DNA of 8,874 nucleotides from UBA9647 sp049522195 (GTDB lineage Bacteria; Bacteroidota; Ignavibacteria; UBA10030): NCBI GenBank assembly GCA_049522195.1, contig JBEKOB010000123.1, positions 1 to 8,874 on the forward strand. Direction: 5' to 3'. Made by a program: the position numbers and the translations under genes. This document shows, in pieces, positions 1 to 6,389 of this stretch (its first letter is position 1; every line of letters begins with the position of its first letter). The notes under the pieces were generated by a model, which worked only from the letters and a program-made list of their open reading frames with translations, was not told where the DNA came from and searched no databases.

Positions 1-2
1 TG

Positions 3-338
3 GATTTGAGCTCCAGGACTCTCATGGAAGGCGGCAGCCTGATCGTGAACGCCACGGTGAAGAACGCCGGAAATCGTTTTGGAGAGGAGATTGTTCAAAT
101 GTACGTACGTGACGAGGTCGCAAGTGTCACGCGCCCTGTGAAGGAACTGAAAGGATTTCAAAAGATTGCCCTCGGCCCCGGTGAATCAAAGCGCGTCCAA
201 TTCACACTGACCGCGGAGCAACTCAAGTTCTACGATCGCGACATGAAGTGGACAATTGAACCTGGTACATTCCAGGTGTTTGTTGGTCCAAACAGCTCAG
301 AAGGATTGGAATCCCGATTCGAGTATCAGTCCAGATAG
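3..338 (+). CDS. GH3 beta-glucosidase, C-terminal fragment (fibronectin III-like domain)
   Basis: This is the last 111 codons of a gene that begins left of the window; the reading frame is open from base 3. Glycoside hydrolase family 3 enzymes remove terminal glucose or xylose from oligosaccharides. Their nucleophile and acid/base lie upstream and cannot be checked here. What is visible is the whole C-terminal fibronectin III-like domain of GH3 enzymes: a V-KN-G strand (NATVKNAG), then EIVQMYVRD, the signature RPVKELKGFQKI, LGPGESKRVQFTL, and a final strand ending FQVFVGPNSSE. The in-frame TTG at 6 and ATG at 24 are internal codons, because the domain is already under way there. The stop codon TAG overlaps the ribosome site of the cupin gene, so the two are probably one transcript. 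The family call is firm; substrate specificity is unknown. Confidence 0.9.
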   Translation, partial: DLSSRTLMEGGSLIVNATVKNAGNRFGEEIVQMYVRDEVASVTRPVKELKGFQKIALGPGESKRVQFTLTAEQLKFYDRDMKWTIEPGTFQVFVGPNSSEGLESRFEYQSR

Positions 339-342
339 GAGG
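337..342 (+). promoter_or_regulatory. Ribosome binding site of the cupin gene, overlapping the GH3 stop
   Basis: AGGAGG starts inside the TAG stop of the glycosidase gene (336-338) and lies 10 bases before the ATG at 353. A second purine run, GGGAAGG, sits directly against the ATG and is too close to be the better site. The overlap suggests coupled translation of the two genes. Confidence 0.6.
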
Positions 343-352
343 TAAGGGAAGG

Positions 353-718
353 ATGACCATCAAGAACATCGGCAATGCCGAGCACTATACCTGGGGTGTT
401 GTTTGCGACGGATGGCGACTCCTGAACGGGAACGATCTGGCAGTCACACAGGAGTGTATTCCCTCGGGGCACGGCGAGGTTAGACACTACCACGCCAGGT
501 CGAGACAATTGTTCTATGTGCTCGATGGCAAGCTCAACATCGAGGTTGCTAACCAGATCTTTGTGCTCGGTAAGGGCGATTCACTTGAAATCCCACCAAC
601 GTTCCACCACAGGGTCTGGAACGCCTTCGAAGAGGACGGGTCGTTCCTCGTGATCTCCGCTCCCACGACGGCTGGAGACAGGGTGAACCTGGAGCCGCTC
701 CCGAATTCCGGCATTTGA
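353..718 (+). CDS. Small single-domain cupin protein
   Basis: This 121-residue protein is essentially one cupin barrel, the usual size for stand-alone cupins. Cupin motif 1 is at about residues 39-59 (GHGEVRHYHARSRQLFYVLDG). It supplies His45 and His47, but Gln52 stands where the metal-binding Glu usually is. Motif 2 is at residues 75-90 (GDSLEIPPTFHHRVWN), with His86 as the third metal His. The protein could therefore bind a metal through three His, with Gln as a weak fourth ligand. No signal peptide is visible, so it is probably cytoplasmic. It starts 14 bases after the GH3 gene with a strong ribosome site and is probably cotranscribed with it, hinting at a carbohydrate-related role such as sugar binding or isomerisation. 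That role is inference from context only. The fold call is firm; the reaction is unknown. Confidence 0.85.
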   Translation: MTIKNIGNAEHYTWGVVCDGWRLLNGNDLAVTQECIPSGHGEVRHYHARSRQLFYVLDGKLNIEVANQIFVLGKGDSLEIPPTFHHRVWNAFEEDGSFLVISAPTTAGDRVNLEPLPNSGI

Positions 719-745
719 ATCTCTCGGCGGAAAGCCATAGTTTTG
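714..745 (+). promoter_or_regulatory. Predicted FCB-type promoter (TTTG-N20-TAGTTTTG)
   Basis: TTTG at 714-717 and TAGTTTTG at 738-745 are separated by exactly 20 bases. They match the -33 (TTTG) and -7 (TAnnTTTG) boxes described for Bacteroidota primary sigma factors. The -33 box overlaps the cupin stop codon (716-718). Transcription would start near 752, giving a leader of about 64 bases before the hydrolase ATG at 816. The 97-base gap otherwise holds no gene and no clear terminator hairpin for the upstream unit. Confidence 0.55.
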
Positions 746-815
746 ATCCATTACTGAATTCACCGCAACGCTTCGTCGCTGCGAGTCCGAACGCTAATGC
801 GGAGGGCCGGCCGAA

Positions 816-1883
816 ATGATTAAGAAACTCCTGCTTCTGTTCCTCTCCTTCTTCGTCCTCGACGTCCGGGCTGCCGAGTATCCCAAACCGCTTGAGGCGG
901 ATTACATTCTCAAAAACTTCCGGTTCACTTCGGGTGAGACGTTGCCCGAGTTGCGGATTCATTATCGGACAATTGGCCAGCCCCGGCGCGATGCGCAAGG
1001 CGTCGTAACGAATGCTGTACTTATCATGCACGGCACGACAGGAAGTGGTGCACAATTTATTCGCCCGGAATTTGCCGGTGAGTTATTCGGCTCCGGCCAG
1101 CCGCTAGATGCATCCAGCTACTTCATCATTCTGCCTGATGGAATCGGTCACGGAAAATCGAGCAAGCCAAGCGATGGTCTCCACGCCCGATTTCCGAAGT
1201 ACGGCTACGTCGACATGGTCGAGGCGCAGTATCGGATGCTCACTGAGGGGCTCGGCGTGAACCACCTTCGGCTCGTGATGGGGACCTCTATGGGGGGTAT
1301 GCACACCTGGCTTTGGGGCGAGCTGCATCCAACGTTCATGGACGCCTTAATGCCGTTAGCAAGTCTCCCCGGCCCAATCTCCGGACGAAATCGTGTATGG
1401 AGACGGATGGTCATTGACGCCATTCGCAACGATCTCGAATGGCGGGGGGGCGACTACGTCAAGCAACCTCAGAGTCTGAAGACCGCGGCTGAAATACTTT
1501 TCTTTATGAGCAGCAATCCGGTCGTGCGTCAGCAGGAAATGCCCTCGGTGGAGAAGGCCGACGCAGTGCTCAATGATTATGTTTCTGCTTATGTGAAGAT
1601 TGCCGATGCGAATGACGTGCTCTATGCGGTGGAGGCCTCACGGGATTACGACCCGGCCCCGGGCCTCGAGAAAATCCAAGCGCCTTTGCTGGCTCTGAAT
1701 TCCGCTGATGATCTCATCAATCCTCCCGAACTCGGCATCCTCGAACGCGGCATTAAACGAGTAACCAAGGGGAAGGCAATTGTTCTGCCGCTAAGCGACA
1801 AAACCCGCGGTCATGGCACGCATACGCTCGCAGCGCTCTGGAAAAACGAACTCGAGGAGCTCTTGCGTATTTCCTCCCATTGA
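816..1883 (+). CDS. Exported alpha/beta hydrolase, homoserine acetyltransferase (MetX)-like
   Basis: This 355-residue alpha/beta hydrolase resembles the homoserine O-acetyltransferase branch. Residues 1-20 form a signal peptide (two Lys, a Leu/Phe-rich core, VRAA before EYP), so it is probably periplasmic. That argues against methionine synthesis in the cytoplasm. The oxyanion region is LIMHGTTGSGAQF (69-81). The nucleophile elbow is GTSMGGMH (156-163) with Ser158, close to the GGSMGGMQ of MetX. The acid is Asp298 or Asp299 in SADDLINPPE, and the base is His333 in RGHGTHT. All triad elements are present, so it should be active as an esterase, acyltransferase or similar hydrolase; the substrate is not predictable. 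The ATG follows GGAGGG (801-806) by 9 bases. It is the first gene behind the promoter at 714-745; the next gene starts 24 bases after its stop. I withhold the symbol metX because of the signal peptide. Confidence 0.88.
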   Translation: MIKKLLLLFLSFFVLDVRAAEYPKPLEADYILKNFRFTSGETLPELRIHYRTIGQPRRDAQGVVTNAVLIMHGTTGSGAQFIRPEFAGELFGSGQPLDASSYFIILPDGIGHGKSSKPSDGLHARFPKYGYVDMVEAQYRMLTEGLGVNHLRLVMGTSMGGMHTWLWGELHPTFMDALMPLASLPGPISGRNRVWRRMVIDAIRNDLEWRGGDYVKQPQSLKTAAEILFFMSSNPVVRQQEMPSVEKADAVLNDYVSAYVKIADANDVLYAVEASRDYDPAPGLEKIQAPLLALNSADDLINPPELGILERGIKRVTKGKAIVLPLSDKTRGHGTHTLAALWKNELEELLRISSH

Positions 1884-1907
1884 TCCCAAGAACAGCCCGG
1901 AGCAACA

Positions 1908-2402
1908 ATGCCAGACCGGCAGGATTCGGAATTCACCTGCGAGAAATGTGGTAGCGATGTGAAGGATGAGGACCAATTCTGCCCTTCGTGCGGAGCCATC
2001 TTCAAGGAAGGTCTTGTCTGTTTGCGCCACAACTCAACGCCGGCTGAGGGAGTATCCGTCATCTGTTCAAAGCCGTTCTGTTCTCACTGCGGAGCATTTG
2101 TGAACAAGGTATTCTTCTGCGATGCACATTCGGAGTATGAGTGCTATGAAGGCATGGCGAGGGTGTTCGGACACTTCGACAATCTTCAGGCGCAGCTTGC
2201 AACGAACTGCATCTCTCAGGCAGGACTTCATCCGTTCATGTATTCTCGTTACATGAACCCCCTCCCTGACCTTTCACCCATCGCGGTTCCGCGTGTGTAT
2301 CGAAATCACACAATTACAGAAATAAAGGTGCTGGTTCCTTTCGCCGAAGTGCTCAAAGCTGAGACGGCGCTGAGCGAAGTCGGCCTCACATCAATAGAAT
2401 AG
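1908..2402 (+). CDS. Zinc-ribbon protein with B-box-like segment and DUF2007-like C-terminal domain
   Basis: This 164-residue cytoplasmic protein has three parts. Residues 11-28 are a zinc ribbon (Cys11, Cys14, Cys25, Cys28, in CEKCG and CPSCG). Residues 38-79 carry a second Cys/His set: Cys38-x2-His41, Cys53-x4-Cys58-x2-Cys61, Cys71-x2-His74 and Cys79. This resembles the B-box-like pattern seen in other bacterial zinc-ribbon proteins, although the Cys usually found three residues before Cys53 is Ser50. Residues 88-164 (FDNLQAQLATNCISQAGLHPF, then IKVLVPFAEVLKAETAL) resemble the DUF2007 fold, called a putative prokaryotic signal-transducing domain; its role is unproven. A ribosome site GGAG at 1899-1902 supports the ATG. 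The gene lies between two exported hydrolase genes, 24 and 11 bases away, so it is probably cotranscribed. A regulatory or assembly role is a guess. Confidence 0.75.
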   Translation: MPDRQDSEFTCEKCGSDVKDEDQFCPSCGAIFKEGLVCLRHNSTPAEGVSVICSKPFCSHCGAFVNKVFFCDAHSEYECYEGMARVFGHFDNLQAQLATNCISQAGLHPFMYSRYMNPLPDLSPIAVPRVYRNHTITEIKVLVPFAEVLKAETALSEVGLTSIE

Positions 2403-2405
2403 GAG
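2401..2405 (+). promoter_or_regulatory. Ribosome binding site of the amidase gene, overlapping the upstream stop
   Basis: AGGAG begins at the second base of the zinc-ribbon gene's TAG stop (2400-2402) and ends 8 bases before the ATG at 2414. It fixes that start and makes translational coupling of the two genes likely. Confidence 0.6.
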
Positions 2406-2413
2406 TCATTCAC

Positions 2414-4081
2414 ATGCGTCACGATGACGAATCAACATCCATCTCCCATCATTTCAATCGACGCAATTTCCTCAAAGCCGGATTCACCGCAGGAGCTACG
2501 GTCGCGGCTTTTCCTTCCCTGGCCGCCGCGGACGAAGCAACAGGTTCTCCCTCACCTGAACCTGGCGTCAGACCGTTCGAGCTGGATGAGAGTACCATTG
2601 CGGATCTTCAAAATGCTATGAACTCCGGAAAACTCACCGCCCATTCCATCACGCGGAAGTATCTGGACAGGATCGCCGCCATCGACAAAAAAGGGCCTTC
2701 ACTGAACAGCGTTCTTGAGATAAACCCCGATGCGCTTGCCATCGCCGACGCTCTCGACAAGGAGCGGAAGGAAAGGGGTCCCCGAGGACCGATGCACGGT
2801 ATACCTGTCCTCATCAAGGACAACATCGATACGGCCGACCGGATGTCCACGACTGCTGGATCTCTCGCACTGGTCGGATCAAAGCCACCGGCTGATTCCT
2901 TTCTTGTCCAGAGACTGCGTGCCGCAGGTGCAATCATTCTCGGAAAAACGAATCTCAGCGAATGGGCGAACATACGTGCCAGCCGTTCCACCAGCGGATG
3001 GAGTGGACGCGGCGGCCTGACGAAGAACCCGTACGCACTCGACCGCAATTGCTCAGGATCAAGCTCAGGAACGGGAGCCGCTGTTGCCGCGAGCCTCTGT
3101 GCTTTAGGAGTCGGAACGGAAACCGATGGCTCGATTGTCAGCCCCTCCTCGATCAACGGGATCGTTGGGATCAAACCCACGGTCGGACTCGTGAGCAGGA
3201 CAGGTGTCATCCCAATCTCCCATACACAGGACACAGCCGGACCAATGGCTCGAACGGTTCGCGATGCGGCAATTCTTCTGACCGCTCTTGCGGGAATTGA
3301 CCCGGAGGACAATGCCACATCGGAGAGCCACGGGAAAACTTCCGCAGATTATACTCAGTTTCTCGATCCGAAGGGCCTTCAGGGCGCGAGACTTGGCATT
3401 GTTCGAAGATACTTCGGATTTCACGATGCCGTTGACGCACTGATGAATGAGGCATTTGAAGCGTTCAAGAAAAACGGTGCGGTCCTCGTCGATCCCGCAG
3501 ATAGCGATGCGCTCGGTCAACTCGGTGATGCAGAAGCAATCGTTCTTCAGTATGATCTGAAAGCGGACCTGAATGCCTATCTTGCGCGCCTTGGACCTGA
3601 TGCTCCGGTTCATTCGCTCAAGGAAATCATTGAGTTCAACGAGCGGAACAAGAAAACCGAACTGTCTTACTTCGGTCAGGACACCTTTATCAAGGCGGAA
3701 GCACGGGGACTACTTACCGACAAAGAGTACGTCGATGCGAGAGAAAAGAACCTCCGCCTTTCCCGTGCCGAAGGGATTGACGCGATCATGGACAAGTTCA
3801 AGCTCGATGCATTGATCGCTCCGACGGAAAGTCCGGCATGGGTCAGCGATCTTGTAACCGGCGATCATTTCCTCTGCAGCAGCTCGACCGCCGCCGCGGT
3901 GGCAGGATATCCGCACATTACAGTTCCCGCGGGATTCGTGTTCGGACTTCCCGTCGGGATTTCCTTCTTTGGTCGGGCATGGAGCGAGCCCACATTGATC
4001 AAACTTGCGTACGCTTACGAGCAAGCGACGAAGCAGCGAAAACCACCTCGATTCCTGCCGACCGCCGATACGCGTATCTGA
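2414..4081 (+). CDS. Tat-exported amidase (amidase signature family, peptide-amidase type)
   Basis: This 555-residue enzyme hydrolyses C-N amide bonds with a Ser-cisSer-Lys triad. The N terminus carries a twin-arginine signal (NRRNFLK, residues 15-21), a hydrophobic stretch (22-37) and a likely cleavage after AAA at 37-39, so it is exported folded. Catalytic Lys135 lies in IPVLIKDNID. The Ser-rich loop CSGSSSGTG (213-221) gives the bridging Ser216, and nucleophile Ser240 lies in TETDGSIVSPSS. The 24-residue distance between the two Ser matches the family. The sequence around WSGRGG and TETDGSIV resembles stand-alone peptide amidases more than GatA, and no gatB or gatC is nearby, so a role in tRNA amidation is unlikely. 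The length suits a Tat-secreted amidase. The substrate (C-terminal peptide amides or other small amides) is inferred. It starts 11 bases after the zinc-ribbon gene and probably closes this transcription unit. Confidence 0.92.
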   Translation: MRHDDESTSISHHFNRRNFLKAGFTAGATVAAFPSLAAADEATGSPSPEPGVRPFELDESTIADLQNAMNSGKLTAHSITRKYLDRIAAIDKKGPSLNSVLEINPDALAIADALDKERKERGPRGPMHGIPVLIKDNIDTADRMSTTAGSLALVGSKPPADSFLVQRLRAAGAIILGKTNLSEWANIRASRSTSGWSGRGGLTKNPYALDRNCSGSSSGTGAAVAASLCALGVGTETDGSIVSPSSINGIVGIKPTVGLVSRTGVIPISHTQDTAGPMARTVRDAAILLTALAGIDPEDNATSESHGKTSADYTQFLDPKGLQGARLGIVRRYFGFHDAVDALMNEAFEAFKKNGAVLVDPADSDALGQLGDAEAIVLQYDLKADLNAYLARLGPDAPVHSLKEIIEFNERNKKTELSYFGQDTFIKAEARGLLTDKEYVDAREKNLRLSRAEGIDAIMDKFKLDALIAPTESPAWVSDLVTGDHFLCSSSTAAAVAGYPHITVPAGFVFGLPVGISFFGRAWSEPTLIKLAYAYEQATKQRKPPRFLPTADTRI

Positions 4082-4085
4082 ATTG

Positions 4086-4104
4086 TTCTCTCATTGCGGG
4101 AGAA
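4086..4104 (+). terminator. Weak hairpin after the amidase gene, possible terminator
   Basis: TTCTCTC (4086-4092) can pair with GGGAGAA (4098-4104) across a 5-base loop, with one G-T pair. It begins 4 bases after the amidase stop, a typical terminator position. The stem is short and no T-run follows, so factor-independent termination is doubtful. The remaining 110 bases up to the next gene contain two direct copies of TTCTCATT (4164-4171 and 4175-4182, 11 bases apart) and no exact TAnnTTTG box. Confidence 0.25.
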
Positions 4105-4214
4105 TTGGGATTTAGTGTCCCATTCTATTTGCAGCTCGACATATCCAGGGCACAGACAGAATCTTCTCATTGTTTTCTCATTATGCTCATCCATCAAGAG
4201 GAAGGCTTCTTCGC

Positions 4215-4784
4215 ATGGCACCGAACTCCCTCCAGCCGATCAAAGAATATAGAAGTCTTATTACTATCGCATTGTTCCTTCTCGTGGCGCTCTGCACATC
4301 CTGCCAGCCCCTTTCGGCCCAGCAGCCGGTAAAACCAGTGAACTGGGATGGCTTTCTATTCCTGCTCGGTGACTGGGTTGGCGAAGGAAGCGGAGATCCG
4401 GGCCAAGGGACAGGGGGTTTCACGTTCGCCTTTGACCTGCAGAATACGATCCTCGTCCGAAAGAACTACGCCGACTATCCCGCCACAAAGGACCACCCCG
4501 CGTTCTCTCATAACGATCTGATGGTGGTATACCGCGAAGGGGAAAAGTTCAAGGCCGTGTATTTCGACAACGAACAGCACATCATCAACTACACCGTGTC
4601 TTTTTCGAAGGATTCAAGGGCGGTTGTCTTCGTTAGTGATGTGATGCCAGGGGCGCCGCGCTTCCGGTTGACCAACACAAAACAAGGAACCGATTCGATG
4701 AAGATTACGTTTGAGATTGCACCCCCCGGCCAACCCGAAACATTCAATCGTTACATTGACGCTGTTGCGCGCAGAAAGAAGTAG
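4215..4784 (+). CDS. Exported lipocalin/nitrobindin-like beta-barrel protein (DUF1579-like), function unknown
   Basis: This 189-residue protein has an N-terminal export signal: a charged start to residue 13, then a hydrophobic core (LITIALFLLVALC, 15-27). Cleavage could follow LSA at residues 33-35. Cys30 in LCTSC could instead be lipidated, but Cys at the -3 position makes the lipobox poor. The mature part opens with FLFLLGDWVGEGSG (47-60), the LxGxWxGxG start typical of small lipocalin-like barrels such as DUF1579 and nitrobindin-type proteins. Alternating strands follow (DLMVVYREGEKFKAVYFD, MKITFEIAPPG). Such barrels bind small hydrophobic ligands or haem; no haem-ligand His can be assigned here. 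I chose the ATG at 4215 because AGAGGAAGG (4197-4205) precedes it by 9 bases; the TTG at 4170 adds 15 residues with no ribosome site. The polyketide synthase starts 63 bases downstream. Fold call tentative. Confidence 0.7.
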   Translation: MAPNSLQPIKEYRSLITIALFLLVALCTSCQPLSAQQPVKPVNWDGFLFLLGDWVGEGSGDPGQGTGGFTFAFDLQNTILVRKNYADYPATKDHPAFSHNDLMVVYREGEKFKAVYFDNEQHIINYTVSFSKDSRAVVFVSDVMPGAPRFRLTNTKQGTDSMKITFEIAPPGQPETFNRYIDAVARRKK

Positions 4785-4847
4785 AGCCAACATATTCTCT
4801 CACCTTTTCAGCGGCAGCAGTCATCCACAGCGTGAGAGGAAATCTGC

Positions 4848-5930
4848 ATGGATGGAATAAATACAAAACCGGGACCACAGCCGGGAATCCTGGCAATCGG
4901 TACGGCAAACCCGCCGAATCGCTACACGCAGGAACAGATCTACGATCTTGCCTCGAAGCACTCAGAATTCTATCGCAACCCCCGGATTCGCCAGATTTTT
5001 CTGAACAGCGATATCGATTTCCGCCACCTGTATCTCGACATTCCCTCTTTCACCCGACCAGAAACTGTCGACGAATTGCACGGGCGGTACCGCCGCGGCT
5101 CGATAGAAATCGGTGTGCAGGCAATTAACCGGTGCCTCGCCAATGCAAACGTGGGGCCCGGTGATATCGACTGCGTTATCGCCGTCTCCTGTACCGGTTA
5201 TCTCTGCCCCGGACTGGCCGAACTTTACATCAAGGAGCTTGGGTTTCGAAACAATGTCCAGCGGGCAGATCTTCTCGGTATGGGTTGTGCCGGCGCAATG
5301 CCCGGTCTGCAACGTGCGTTCGATTTCGTCCGAAGCTACCCCGACAGGAAAGCCCTGGTTGTAACGGTCGAGATTTGTTCCGCGTGTTACTATGTCGACG
5401 ATTCTCTCGAAACAGTCGTGGGTAATGCCATTTGTGCTGACGGCGTAGCTGCCGTGCTTGTGGGAATGACAGAGGATCGAACGCTCCCGAAGATCCGAGG
5501 ATTCGAAACGCACCTTGAGCCATCCATGATCGATACCGTCGGCTTCGAACAGCGCGAAGGCATGCTCCGCATCATTCTGGCAAAAGATATTCGCGATCTT
5601 GCCGGAAGCCTCGCCTGCAACCTCATCAACCAGATACTGAAGAACTACGGGCTCGCGAAAGAACAGATACAGCACTGGGTCCTGCACTCCGGAGGTCGCA
5701 AGGTGATTGATAGTATGCAGACTACTATCGGCCTGACCGACGATCAGCTCCGGCACAGCAAGTTCGTTCTACGTAACTTCGGGAACATGTCCTCCCCGAC
5801 GGTCGTCTACGTTTTGGATCAGGTGCTGAAGGAAAGCGGCGTCGGCCGAAAGCCGCAGCCAGGAGATTTCGGAATTATGCTCGCCCTCGGCCCCGGCCTG
5901 GCTGTCGAGGGGGCCCTTCTTGAGTGGTAG
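4848..5930 (+). CDS. Type III polyketide synthase (chalcone/stilbene synthase-like)
   Basis: This 360-residue enzyme belongs to the chalcone synthase superfamily: homodimeric enzymes that extend an acyl-CoA starter with malonyl-CoA and cyclise the product without an acyl carrier protein. The full triad is present: Cys147 in LLGMGCAGAMPGL, His280 in WVLHSGGRKVID and Asn313 in NFGNMSSPTVVYVLD. Other family landmarks are the N-terminal GTANPPNRYTQEQIY, SCTGYLCPGL (114-123), VEICSACYY (174-182) and the C-terminal LGPGLAVEGALLEW that ends the barrel. The length equals bacterial members, about 30 residues shorter than plant chalcone synthases. SCTGYLCPGL and MGCAGAMPGL resemble bacterial branches including DpgA-type enzymes, but starter and chain length cannot be predicted. 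GAGAGGA (4834-4840) supports the ATG. No tailoring methyltransferase, oxidoreductase or CoA ligase is adjacent, which is unusual. The flanking genes encode a lipocalin-like protein and a lipoprotein. Confidence 0.95.
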   Translation: MDGINTKPGPQPGILAIGTANPPNRYTQEQIYDLASKHSEFYRNPRIRQIFLNSDIDFRHLYLDIPSFTRPETVDELHGRYRRGSIEIGVQAINRCLANANVGPGDIDCVIAVSCTGYLCPGLAELYIKELGFRNNVQRADLLGMGCAGAMPGLQRAFDFVRSYPDRKALVVTVEICSACYYVDDSLETVVGNAICADGVAAVLVGMTEDRTLPKIRGFETHLEPSMIDTVGFEQREGMLRIILAKDIRDLAGSLACNLINQILKNYGLAKEQIQHWVLHSGGRKVIDSMQTTIGLTDDQLRHSKFVLRNFGNMSSPTVVYVLDQVLKESGVGRKPQPGDFGIMLALGPGLAVEGALLEW

Positions 5931-5993
5931 GAATGGCGTTCTGTTCGGGCAAGGGCAATGATTGGTGGCGGTAGAAGTCAATGGAGGTCTGCT

Positions 5994-6356
5994 ATGAAAA
6001 CATCGGCAGCATCGGTTCCAGCTCTTTTGCTCCTCGCTTTGTCATTCGGAGCCTGCACCAAGTCAAATAACATTCTGCTTGGTCATGTCGAGGAAAAAGT
6101 CGGTAGCCACGTTGTGATCGTCACCGACTGCTACAAAACAAGCGTGCCGCCTCCTCAGCTCCTCAAGAGTGCAAGCGGCAAGCCGTTCTATCGCTTCACT
6201 CCCTGCCTTGACGCCGATGTTGTCATCGACGGTGACCAGCTTATTGTCAATGGGAGATCCTACGGTGCGATTAAGCAGACTGATACCGTCATCGTCGATC
6301 ACGGAAAGGTCTTGGTTAATAATGCCGTGGCGCCCATCGCCGGCGCGGCAAACTGA
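5994..6356 (+). CDS. Small lipoprotein of unknown function
   Basis: I do not recognise a named family for this 120-residue protein. The N terminus is a lipoprotein signal: Lys2, a hydrophobic core (ALLLLALSF, 10-18) and FGAC with the lipidation Cys at residue 21, near the lipobox consensus. The mature part of about 100 residues has two further Cys, Cys46 (VIVTDCYKT) and Cys71 (RFTPCLDAD), which could form a disulfide in the periplasm. It is strand-rich with a VNGRSYG turn (86-91) and ends in a low-complexity Ala/Gly tail. The start is fixed by GGAGG (5983-5987), 6 bases before the ATG; an in-frame ATG at 5958 lacks a comparable site and would put 12 extra residues ahead of the signal. The gene begins 63 bases after the polyketide synthase gene and 33 bases before the DinB-like gene, so cotranscription with them is likely but unproven. 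Confidence 0.75.
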   Translation: MKTSAASVPALLLLALSFGACTKSNNILLGHVEEKVGSHVVIVTDCYKTSVPPPQLLKSASGKPFYRFTPCLDADVVIDGDQLIVNGRSYGAIKQTDTVIVDHGKVLVNNAVAPIAGAAN

Positions 6357-6389
6357 AATCCGTCACGAATCTTCATCATTGGAGAATTC

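Noticed and set aside
549..1055. Minus-strand frame across the cupin/hydrolase junction (168 codons)
   Set aside because: It overlaps two well-supported plus-strand genes and the promoter between them; the translation is rich in Arg and Pro with no motif.
2608..3318. Long minus-strand frame opposite the amidase (236 codons)
   Set aside because: It lies fully within the conserved amidase signature region of the plus strand and its translation is low in recognisable structure.
2414..4081. GatA subunit of the tRNA amidotransferase
   Set aside because: A twin-arginine export signal, the peptide-amidase-like SGSSSG and TETDGSIV sequence, and the absence of gatB/gatC nearby argue against it.
3838..4332. 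Plus-strand frame spanning the amidase end, the gap and the start of the lipocalin-like gene
   Set aside because: It runs in another frame through both real genes and has no ribosome site or domain; it only appears to fill the gap.
4962..5756. Long minus-strand frame opposite the polyketide synthase (264 codons)
   Set aside because: The plus-strand protein has complete catalytic motifs; the antisense translation shows no recognisable domain and no ribosome site. It is a codon-bias shadow.
4848..5930. Ketoacyl-ACP synthase III (FabH) or plant-type chalcone synthase as a functional name
   Set aside because: Asn313 in NFGNMSSP with the C-terminal GPGL motif, and the MGCAGAMPGL Cys site, fit type III polyketide synthases better than FabH. 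True chalcone synthase activity cannot be claimed from sequence alone.
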